This document shows, piece by piece, positions 1-4,996 of a stretch of 6,103 nucleotides of DNA. A model generated the notes under the pieces. It saw nothing but the letters and a program-made list of their open reading frames with translations, was not told the DNA's origin and ran no database searches. The stretch is taken from assembly GCA_003551325.1 (NCBI GenBank), contig PUMK01000228.1, positions 1 to 6,103 of the forward strand, given 5' to 3'. Positions within the stretch are counted from its first letter, which is position 1. Each line of letters starts with the position of its first letter. The position numbers and the translations under genes were made by a program. This stretch comes from Candidatus Acetothermia bacterium. GTDB taxonomy: Bacteria > Bipolaricaulota > Bipolaricaulia > Bipolaricaulales > Bipolaricaulaceae.

Positions 1-57
1 GGGATTCGCTGATCGCCCGTCGTTCAGGGTGTTGATCCACCGGGGCAAGCCCCGCTG
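1..57. other. Left edge, no callable gene; GC hairpin at 41-54
   Basis: This stretch lies just downstream of the stop codon (TAG, 58-60) of the small membrane gene. I see no start codon with a ribosome-binding site. On the minus strand, positions 54 to 41 read CGGGGCTTGCCCCG, a 5-bp GC stem with a CTTG tetraloop, three bases after the TAG. It could help end transcription or protect the 3' end, but no run of T follows it, so it is not a canonical intrinsic terminator. The stretch is open in at least one frame on each strand, so a gene from outside the window could reach into it. Confidence 0.3.
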
Positions 58-291
58 CTATTCGTGCCGTACACGGGCCACAAACCTTCGGCAGGACTGG
101 ACTCCGCGGCAGGAGATCCCCACGGCCAGTGCGGCGAGAATCCAGTTGAAGAGGCAGCCTGTGGCCCCTAGCGCAATCGACGTGAGCCCCACGAGCAGCG
201 CAGCGGTCAGAACGAGCCCCACTGCGGCCACACCGAGACCGACGGCCGGGAGCAGGAGTAGCAGTGCCACAAACGCGAGCAGGGCAGGCAT
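58..291 (-). CDS. Small hydrophobic membrane protein, unknown function
   Basis: The 77-residue product is almost entirely hydrophobic from residue 2 to about 60, rich in Leu, Ala, Val and Gly, with Gly/Thr breaks near residues 20-24 and 36-46 that suggest two or three membrane-spanning helices. The only charged part is the C-terminal tail (61-77, several Arg), which by the positive-inside rule should be cytoplasmic. The ATG lies one base after the TGA of the nitroreductase gene, so the two are probably co-transcribed and translation may be coupled. There is no clear Shine-Dalgarno sequence of its own. I recognise no family. The composition argues for a real membrane protein, but it is short and could be a chance frame; the opposite-strand frame here looks like low-complexity Arg/Ser/Thr sequence and is less convincing. 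Confidence 0.5.
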   Translation of the reverse strand: MPALLAFVALLLLLPAVGLGVAAVGLVLTAALLVGLTSIALGATGCLFNWILAALAVGISCRGVQSCRRFVARVRHE

Positions 292-292
292 G

Positions 293-793
293 TCAGATGG
301 TGCGCACGAGTCCGTCGAGCGGTTTGCGGTCCCCGTCGGATGGCTCCTCGGCAGGGTAGCCCACAGGAAGGAGGAGCATTAGTTCCTCATCCTCGTTTGC
401 ACCCAGGAGCTTCTCCAGTTCCGGATCGCGTGTCCTGCCGATCCAGCAACCTCCCAGCCCCAACGCGTGGGCGGCAAGCAGGAGATTCTGCGCGCAGGCA
501 CCGATTCCTTGGGCGTCTTTCAGTTCGTCGTAACCTGAGGGTGTGTGTTTCAGAACGGCGATTGTAACGGGCGCTGTGGCGATCATGTTCCGCTGAGGCA
601 CGAGCTTGCCGAGCTCCTGCCGCTTGTCCGGTGCCTTCACCACCACGAACCGCCAGGGTTGTGTGTTCTTCCCCGAGGGAGCCCAGCGTCCCGCTTCGAG
701 GATGCGTTCGATCTTCTCGGGCTCCACCGGATCCGTTCGGAAGGCGCGCACAGTACGTCGTTCGCGAATGCCTTGCAACAGAGCGTTGTCCAT
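293..793 (-). CDS. Nitroreductase-family FMN oxidoreductase
   Basis: The 166-residue product is a compact member of the nitroreductase-like family, whose homodimeric FMN enzymes use NAD(P)H to reduce nitro compounds, quinones, flavins or other acceptors. Seen in the sequence: the N-terminal phosphate-binding segment RRTVRAF (12-18), the flavin-contacting APSGKNTQPW segment (38-47), the helix GACAQNLLLAAHALGLGG (98-115) followed by CWIG, and the C-terminal PVGYP (143-147) that closes the FMN site. The length matches the short branch of the family (about 165-180 residues). Its substrate cannot be told from sequence. No signal peptide is present, so it should be cytoplasmic. The start is fixed by a strong GGAGGTGA ribosome-binding site at 797-804, and a TATAAT box at 813-818 suggests its own promoter. 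The small membrane gene follows one base after the stop. Confidence 0.93.
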   Translation of the reverse strand: MDNALLQGIRERRTVRAFRTDPVEPEKIERILEAGRWAPSGKNTQPWRFVVVKAPDKRQELGKLVPQRNMIATAPVTIAVLKHTPSGYDELKDAQGIGACAQNLLLAAHALGLGGCWIGRTRDPELEKLLGANEDEELMLLLPVGYPAEEPSDGDRKPLDGLVRTI

Positions 794-796
794 TGC

Positions 797-804
797 TCAC
801 CTCC
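797..804 (-). promoter_or_regulatory. Ribosome-binding site of the nitroreductase gene
   Basis: On the minus strand this reads GGAGGTGA, a near-perfect complement to the 16S rRNA 3' end. The GGAGG core (800-804) is six bases from the ATG at 793, which fixes the start. Confidence 0.85.
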
Positions 805-812
805 AGAGAGCC

Positions 813-818
813 ATTATA
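813..818 (-). promoter_or_regulatory. Candidate -10 box for the nitroreductase unit
   Basis: A perfect TATAAT lies in the 35-base gap between the secreted-protein gene and the nitroreductase gene, 8 nt upstream of the GGAGG core. No TTGACA-like -35 element is visible at 16-18 bp spacing; that position falls inside the end of the upstream gene. If used, transcription would begin about 10-15 nt before the ATG, giving a very short leader. The same arrangement occurs at 3114-3119. Confidence 0.4.
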
Positions 819-828
819 GCGTGCTGGG

Positions 829-1800
829 CTATTCCTCCTGCCAGCGCTGGGCCAGTGCGTCCAGGTGTCCCTGGGTGACCGTGAGGCCTGTATACGGCAT
901 CTCTTGGCCACGGAGGGACACGGCCCAACGCAGCCGATCGTAGGTGATCTCCCCGGGTGTGGTGAAGTCGACCTTGTTCTCCCAGATGTCCCAGTGGGCG
1001 GTCACGACGTCGATGGGCAGACGGTCCTCCACGAGGATCGTGGTGTAGGCTTCCAGTTCCAGGCCAGGTACCCGTAGGGAGAGCGTGGCTTCACCGAGGA
1101 AGTCCTCGGGGGGCAGTACCTTCCACCTCCCTTCCGGTTCGAGGAACTCAAGGTCGCGCTCCGCGGTCCAACCCTCAGGTACCTTGAGCTCAAGGTTCGG
1201 GATCCGCACACCCTCAGGCGCCTCCACCCGTGCATCGATGGTCAGCGGGTAACCTGGAAGCACGCTGTTCGTGCTTGCGGTGAGCTCTGCGGCGCCCAAA
1301 CGAAGCAGACGATACGCTCCTGCCTCCAGCTGCACAGGCTGCTGAGCAGGCGCAGGAACGCCCGGGAGCTTGACGTTCACCGTATGGTCTCCGGGAGGGA
1401 GGACGAAGAAGGTTTCTCCCCGTTCACCGAGGACTGCGTCTTCCACACCCGCGCCGATCTCCGTCCCCGGAGGACCCTGCACGAGGAGCACCGCGCGTTC
1501 GTCGTCCACCCTGAGGACGGTCCGACAAGGGCCATCGTTGAGGCACACGGTCCACGGTCCCAAAGGAGCGCCATCTTCCAGGGCTCCCTCCCACCGTGTA
1601 CGTCCATCGGATTCCGTTGCCCGCCACACGGCCTGGTAGCTTTCCCCAGCCCACATAAGCGTGGGGGCCGGTGCGTCGATCGGAGTGAACGCCACGATAG
1701 GCTGGGAGGCGAAGAACACGGGGTGGGCAACCTCCAAGCCCACCCCGATTGTGCACCATGCGCAGACCGCTGCGATCGCAAGCGTCCGCATTGGCCTCAC
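829..1800 (-). CDS. Secreted protein with PEGA-like and beta-sandwich domains, unknown function
   Basis: I do not recognise this 323-residue product. It starts with a basic-then-hydrophobic export signal (MRPMRTLAIAAVCAWC at 1-16). No lipobox is present, so it is secreted or anchored by an uncleaved signal. Residues 46-100 contain a likely disulphide pair, Cys86 and Cys92. Residues 101-170 resemble a PEGA domain: V-GPPGTEIG, then LPPGDHTVNVKLPG and LEAGAYRLLRL. Residues 176-258 look like a beta-sandwich of the NEW3/CARDB sort (PGYPLTIDARV, LELKVPEGW, LSLRVPGLELE). The last 60 residues form a different, partly helical module. The GTG start at 1800 overlaps the TGA of the upstream secreted-protein gene (GTGA) and has GAGG five bases before it. 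An ATG at 1791 is possible but its GAGG is only three bases away. A cell-surface or extracellular binding role is inference only. Confidence 0.75.
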   Translation of the reverse strand: MRPMRTLAIAAVCAWCTIGVGLEVAHPVFFASQPIVAFTPIDAPAPTLMWAGESYQAVWRATESDGRTRWEGALEDGAPLGPWTVCLNDGPCRTVLRVDDERAVLLVQGPPGTEIGAGVEDAVLGERGETFFVLPPGDHTVNVKLPGVPAPAQQPVQLEAGAYRLLRLGAAELTASTNSVLPGYPLTIDARVEAPEGVRIPNLELKVPEGWTAERDLEFLEPEGRWKVLPPEDFLGEATLSLRVPGLELEAYTTILVEDRLPIDVVTAHWDIWENKVDFTTPGEITYDRLRWAVSLRGQEMPYTGLTVTQGHLDALAQRWQEE

Positions 1801-3095
1801 TTGAGCCTCAACGTGGCGTACGTGTGCGCAGCGGAGCAACCGTCTTTATCCTTGTACTCTACCCACAACACGTCTCCAGCATACCACCCTCGATCGACCG
1901 GACGGAAGGCGGCACTCACCCACGTGGCTTCGTTCACTTGGGTCTCCAAGGTCATGTGTTGGCGGTCTCCGCCGAGCACACCGATGTCCACCACTGGAGC
2001 TTCTCCGGTGTACACATCCTCGAGCATGATCTGAACTGCACCAGTGGACGGCCATGGCTGTCGGGCGACTTGTCCTGTGGCCGGGTCTCGGAAACTCACC
2101 GTCGGAGGAGGCGTCACACGGTACGTGAACTCCGCAACACCCCACTGCACACCACTGCGCGCAAACGCTGTTACGGTCTTCCAATCATGGGACACGAACC
2201 CGCCCACGGTCACTCTGTCGTCTGTGCTGAGCAGCTTTCCGTCCTCGTACCATCGGTACTCATCGGCGTCGTCGGGCTCGATCACATACACGTGATGCGA
2301 ACACCCAACAGGGAGGGAAAGCTGCGTTTCTGATAGGGAAACAGCGAGCGGGACCACCTCAGCGGCCACCACGCGGTGTCCGTAGTCGGCCCCGAACCAG
2401 AGATCCTTCTCCCATGGAAGGTCCATCACAATCTCGCCGTCAGCATTGCTCAGGACCACCCGCAGTTCTTGGTCCACGGGGTAGATGTCGAGCTGGAACA
2501 TCACCATGAAACGACCCGAGGCCACTTCGATCTCCTCGAGGTCGATCAGCAGTTCCTCCCTACCAAAGGCGCCGGGGACGTCCTCGATCGTGTCGAGGTC
2601 ACAGGAGACGTCCTTCCGGGCGTCGTGGATCTCGATCGCGTAGAGACCAGATGGTATCTCCACGCCGGCGTAGACGAAGTCCATCTCCTCCGTGTCGAAT
2701 CTGCGGAGGAACAGATGCGGCTCGCCCGGGATACGCTCTCTGTAGCTTACGCGTGTGGTTGTGGAGCGTCCTTCGCCCGCTTCCGTGGCGGCCACCAGGG
2801 TGTCCCCAAGCTGCACGTCCAGTCGGGCGGCGGCCTCTGCGGATTCGCACACACATGTGCGAACTGCCTGAACAGCTTCCGTCACCCAGCGGTCCCCAGC
2901 GCACGTGAGATCCAAGGTGACATGTTCCATCGTGCGCAGGTTCAGCACGGTGACCGAATCACCGAGCCCTATATCGCCTCTGACCACCACATGGAACAAG
3001 CCGTCCAGCGGAACTGGGCTGGGGACGATCTCGACCTGTGCTGCCAGTGTGGGCACAGCCATACACAACACTGCGATCGCAAGCATCTTCATCAT
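1797..3095 (-). CDS. Secreted multi-domain beta-sandwich protein with Ig-like domain, unknown function
   Basis: The 432-residue product begins with a clear Sec signal peptide (MMKMLAIAVLCMAVPTLAAQ), with likely cleavage near residues 18-19, and has no lipobox. No known enzyme motif is visible. The mature part appears to be a string of beta domains: about 21-117; about 126-245, rich in acidic residues (180-200); an Ig/PKD-like domain at about 250-328 with the Trp-bearing strand EYRWYEDGKLL (279-289); and about 330-432. The first and last look related to each other and resemble repeats seen in large surface proteins (strand, VTL-type strand, then a G-D-L/V-V step before the final strands). Six cysteines remain after the signal (65, 81, 83, 165, 265, 420), so disulphides are possible. 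The start is set by AGGAGG at 3101-3106, five bases before the ATG; a second ATG follows at once. The gene has its own candidate -10 box and is coupled to the next secreted-protein gene by a GTGA overlap. Confidence 0.8.
   Translation of the reverse strand: MMKMLAIAVLCMAVPTLAAQVEIVPSPVPLDGLFHVVVRGDIGLGDSVTVLNLRTMEHVTLDLTCAGDRWVTEAVQAVRTCVCESAEAAARLDVQLGDTLVAATEAGEGRSTTTRVSYRERIPGEPHLFLRRFDTEEMDFVYAGVEIPSGLYAIEIHDARKDVSCDLDTIEDVPGAFGREELLIDLEEIEVASGRFMVMFQLDIYPVDQELRVVLSNADGEIVMDLPWEKDLWFGADYGHRVVAAEVVPLAVSLSETQLSLPVGCSHHVYVIEPDDADEYRWYEDGKLLSTDDRVTVGGFVSHDWKTVTAFARSGVQWGVAEFTYRVTPPPTVSFRDPATGQVARQPWPSTGAVQIMLEDVYTGEAPVVDIGVLGGDRQHMTLETQVNEATWVSAAFRPVDRGWYAGDVLWVEYKDKDGCSAAHTYATLRLK
1806..1809 (-). 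promoter_or_regulatory. Ribosome-binding site choosing the GTG start at 1800
   Basis: GAGG on the minus strand, inside the end of the upstream gene, is five bases from GTG 1800. A second GAGG (1795-1798) is only three bases from ATG 1791, too close for good initiation. This and the GTGA overlap favour the GTG start. Confidence 0.5.
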
Positions 3096-3100
3096 ACCGG

Positions 3101-3106
3101 CCTCCT
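3101..3106 (-). promoter_or_regulatory. Ribosome-binding site of the secreted-protein unit
   Basis: AGGAGG on the minus strand, five bases upstream of ATG 3095 and eight upstream of the alternative ATG at 3092. It supports the first ATG. Confidence 0.85.
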
Positions 3107-3113
3107 AGAGATG

Positions 3114-3119
3114 ATTATA
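3114..3119 (-). promoter_or_regulatory. Candidate -10 box for the two secreted-protein genes
   Basis: A perfect TATAAT sits in the 89-base gap after lepB, 8 nt upstream of the GGAGG core. I see no good -35 hexamer at 16-18 bp. The best nearby match, GTTACA, is about 22 bp away, which is too far. It suggests that the two secreted-protein genes form a transcription unit separate from the ribosomal operon. Confidence 0.45.
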
Positions 3120-3150
3120 CGTCCGGGGACAGCTGAACTTCTGTAACCTC

Positions 3151-3171
3151 GGTCACCTCCCGCGGTGAACC
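3151..3171 (-). other. Imperfect inverted repeat after lepB
   Basis: On the minus strand GGTTCACC and GGTGACC face each other across a 6-base loop (7 bp with one bulged T), 14 bases after the lepB stop codon. No T-run follows, so it is a weak candidate for the end of the ribosomal operon. A 10-bp direct repeat (CTCGGTCACC on the plus strand) occurs at 3148-3157 and 3180-3189; the second copy covers the lepB stop codon. Confidence 0.3.
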
Positions 3172-3184
3172 GGAGAGGGCTCGG

Positions 3185-4102
3185 TCACCAGCGAGAGGAC
3201 CAGAAGTAGCCGTTCATGGCGCCGATTCGGTTCAGCGGCCAGACGCGGAAGAATGGTGCGCCGATGAGATCCTCCACAGGCACAAATCCCCAATAGCGGG
3301 AGTCGTAGGAATCCATCGTGTTGTCGCCGAGCACATAGTAGTGCCCCTCGGGGACATTCGTGTTGTCGACGCCGTAGCGCATACGCGGATCCCCGGCCCA
3401 ATACGTGTGGTCGGCGACATCCTCCAGGATCTCGTCGTCGACGTAGACGCGACCGTTGTCAATCCGCACCGTCTCGCCCCCCACGGCGATCAGCCGCTTG
3501 ACGTACCTCACCTGGCGGATCGAGGCGTTGATCCCAAGTGCCGAGAGATCACGCGCGTCCTCGGGCACGCTGAGCGTTGTGCGAAGCATCCCCACACCCT
3601 CGCGCAACACCGTAGCCTCAAGTTCTGTGCCCTGAGCGTCTTCGATTCGTTGATGCAGCGTACGCCGGGAGGGCACCGGCTCGCCGCCGAGCCCCGTATC
3701 GGGGTACTGTGGCGCGACCAGCCAGTCCCCCGCGCGCAGACCTGCCTGGTGGGCAGAGCTTCCTTCCTGCACGGAAGTGAGGCGCACTTCCTCCAACTGC
3801 CAGAACACGATCACGTCACCTACATCGGGCTCCGTGAAGTAGTAGGAGATACGATCGACGAAAAAGGAATCGCCCGGCACGATCGTCGGGTTCATCGACC
3901 CGGTGGGCACGGTCATCCGCACTGTGACGAACGTGATGATCAGGGCAGCGGCCGCGCCGGCGAAGACCAGCGTCTCCAGCCACCCGAGTGCCCATTCCCC
4001 ACGGGGCGAAAGGCGCACCCCCCGCCGCCGCAGCAGGCGGACTATCCATGGGGGTTTGCGTTCCTTGGGCTTCTTCCGCCGCCTCCAGCGGCGCTGTTTC
4101 AC
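3185..4102 (-). CDS. lepB: Signal peptidase I with an inserted PDZ-like domain
   Basis: This 305-residue product is a type I signal peptidase (family S26), which removes signal peptides from Sec/Tat-exported proteins at the outer face of the cytoplasmic membrane using a Ser/Lys dyad. Residues 1-34 are extremely basic (17 Lys/Arg), followed by one membrane helix (about 41-61), which gives an N-in topology. Box B is VPTGSMNPTI with nucleophile Ser69. Box C is GDVIVFW (95-101). Box D is RYVKRLIAVGGE (199-210) with general base Lys202. Box E is GDNTMDSYDSRYWG (259-272). Between boxes C and D lies an extra segment of about 80-90 residues that reads as a PDZ domain (see 3563-3796); known enzymes have only about 40-55 residues between Ser and Lys, against 133 here. 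The start is GTG, overlapping the rplS stop as GTGA with no clear ribosome-binding site, so translation is probably coupled. Its placement after rplS matches Thermotoga. Confidence 0.95.
   Translation of the reverse strand: MKQRRWRRRKKPKERKPPWIVRLLRRRGVRLSPRGEWALGWLETLVFAGAAAALIITFVTVRMTVPTGSMNPTIVPGDSFFVDRISYYFTEPDVGDVIVFWQLEEVRLTSVQEGSSAHQAGLRAGDWLVAPQYPDTGLGGEPVPSRRTLHQRIEDAQGTELEATVLREGVGMLRTTLSVPEDARDLSALGINASIRQVRYVKRLIAVGGETVRIDNGRVYVDDEILEDVADHTYWAGDPRMRYGVDNTNVPEGHYYVLGDNTMDSYDSRYWGFVPVEDLIGAPFFRVWPLNRIGAMNGYFWSSRW
3563..3796 (-). other. PDZ-like domain inserted in signal peptidase I
   Basis: Covers about residues 103-180 of LepB. It has the ordered landmarks of a bacterial PDZ domain of the HtrA/RseP sort: strand VRLTSVQEGSSA (106-117), helix and turn HQAGLRAGDWLV (118-129), a Gly/Pro loop (131-146), the helix LHQRIEDAQG (149-158), then strands LEATVLREG (161-169) and LRTTLSVPE (173-181). 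In other proteins such domains bind C-termini or internal peptides. The assignment was made by eye; the first strand with the carboxylate-binding loop is poorly defined. Confidence 0.75.
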
Positions 4103-4434
4103 CCGATCTTGTGGAGCCGTGTTATCCTCCTCAGCCAGTAGGGACGTGCCTGGCGGATCTTGTTGCTCCTCACCACCTCAATGCGCTCAAGCTTGTGGTG
4201 GATAGGGAACGTGCGTTCCACGCCCACGCCGGCCGCGATCTTGCGGATTGTGAGTGTGGCCCCCGTTCCGGATCCTGCACGCTTGAGCACAACACCCTCA
4301 AACGGTTGAAGGCGATCGCGCGCCCCCTCGGAAACCCGTTCGAACACGCGGACGATGTCCCCGGTTTCGAACTCGGGCACCTCGCGTAGCGCGTCCTGTT
4401 CCAACGCGCGGATTAGATCATCCATGCCTGCCAT
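4099..4434 (-). CDS. rplS: 50S ribosomal protein L19
   Basis: The 111-residue product is ribosomal protein L19, located at the interface of the 30S and 50S subunits. Recognisable blocks are the N-terminal helix and PEFETGDIVRVFERV (20-34), FEGVVLKRAGSGTGATLTIR (45-64), the signature GVGVERTFPIHH (69-80), and IEVVRSNKIRQARPYWLR (85-102), close to the usual RRAKLYYLR ending. The length is normal (about 110-120). The start at 4434 is supported by AAGGAG at 4441-4446, six bases away. A second in-frame ATG at 4425 would give a family-typical N-terminus but lacks that spacing. The start overlaps the end of the upstream methyltransferase gene by 17 nt, and the end overlaps lepB by 4 nt. Confidence 0.98.
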   Translation of the reverse strand: MAGMDDLIRALEQDALREVPEFETGDIVRVFERVSEGARDRLQPFEGVVLKRAGSGTGATLTIRKIAAGVGVERTFPIHHKLERIEVVRSNKIRQARPYWLRRITRLHKIG

Positions 4435-4996
4435 GATTGACTCCTTTTAGACGGTCCAACACGATGGCCACCGCGGCCCGTACAGACAGATGATTGTACT
4501 CGGTTCCGCCCTTCACCGGGGGCAGAACCCCTTCACAAGCCTGCAGCAACTCATCGGCCATGCCATATCCCGTGCCGAAGCACACAAGCACCGGGCGCTC
4601 GGCGATGAGCCGGCGCGCCTCCGGCCAGTCGACCAACGGGTAGGGTAAGCCATCCCGGGCACTGGTTCCAAGCACGAGAGGGGGTTTCCCCTCTAGTCGC
4701 TCGATCTCCTCGTAACAATCTCCAAGATTTGCGCATATGTGCACCAGCTCCATCGCCTGTCTCCGTGTGGAACTCGGGTCCTCGCTGAACCAGAAGTCCC
4801 TCAGCACCGTTGCGATGTGCTGTTGGGAGGGAAGCGGGGTGGCGATGAAGTAACGCTTGGCACCGTAGGTACGCGCAGTACGCGCAATGTCCGGGACGTC
4901 CATGCTCGTGAGCGCGGTGGACACGATCTCTCCCCGCCGGTTGCGCATGGGGAAGTGCAGCAAGGCAATGTAGAAGGCCGACTTCCCCCTAGCCAT
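4418..4996 (-). CDS. SPOUT-fold RNA methyltransferase (TM1570-like, COG4752 type)
   Basis: The 192-residue product matches, as far as I can recall its sequence, the Thermotoga TM1570 family of SPOUT (trefoil-knot) RNA methyltransferases that is usually encoded between trmD and rplS. Seen here: an N-terminal block IALLHFPMRNRRGEIVSTAL (10-29), DVPDIARTARTYGAKRYFIA (33-52), the cofactor-loop segment VLVCFGTGYGMADEL (136-150), and the C-terminal knot motif NHLSVRAAVAIVLDRL (168-183), which is typical of S-adenosylmethionine-binding SPOUT enzymes. The target RNA and base are, to my knowledge, not established for this family. Its position beside TrmD, another SPOUT enzyme, hints at tRNA or rRNA. 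The ATG overlaps the trmD stop by 8 nt (ATGGCTAG); its ribosome-binding site is weak. Confidence 0.9.
   Translation of the reverse strand: MARGKSAFYIALLHFPMRNRRGEIVSTALTSMDVPDIARTARTYGAKRYFIATPLPSQQHIATVLRDFWFSEDPSSTRRQAMELVHICANLGDCYEEIERLEGKPPLVLGTSARDGLPYPLVDWPEARRLIAERPVLVCFGTGYGMADELLQACEGVLPPVKGGTEYNHLSVRAAVAIVLDRLKGVNHGRHG
4441..4446 (-). promoter_or_regulatory. Ribosome-binding site of rplS
   Basis: AAGGAG on the minus strand, inside the 3' end of the upstream methyltransferase gene and six bases from ATG 4434. It is the only strong Shine-Dalgarno sequence seen inside the operon, consistent with the need for high L19 synthesis. Confidence 0.8.

Noticed and set aside
29..382. 117-codon plus-strand frame at the left edge
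   Set aside because: It covers the small membrane gene and the end of the nitroreductase; low-complexity Ser/Thr/Ala/Arg translation. Kept only as the alternative if the membrane gene is not real.
387..911. 174-codon minus-strand frame overlapping the nitroreductase gene
   Set aside because: It runs out of frame through both the nitroreductase and the end of the secreted-protein gene, has Arg/Ser/Thr-rich composition and no ribosome-binding site.
1751..1800. Lipoprotein signal for the 323-residue secreted protein
   Set aside because: Cysteines lie in the hydrophobic stretch, but the residues before them (AAV-C, CAW-C) do not fit a lipobox, which needs Gly, Ala or Ser just before the Cys. 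The same holds for the 432-residue protein.
2376..3146. 256-codon plus-strand open frame opposite the 432-residue secreted-protein gene
   Set aside because: It is antisense to a gene with a signal peptide, strong ribosome-binding site and -10 box. Its translation is His/Arg-rich with no family resemblance, as expected for a shadow frame in GC-rich DNA.
3096..3184. Intrinsic terminator after lepB
   Set aside because: An imperfect hairpin exists (3151-3171) but no T-run follows it on the minus strand.
3341..4141. 266-codon plus-strand open frame opposite lepB
   Set aside because: LepB is certain from its catalytic boxes; the antisense translation shows no domain and ends in a Pro-rich run mirroring the basic LepB N-terminus.
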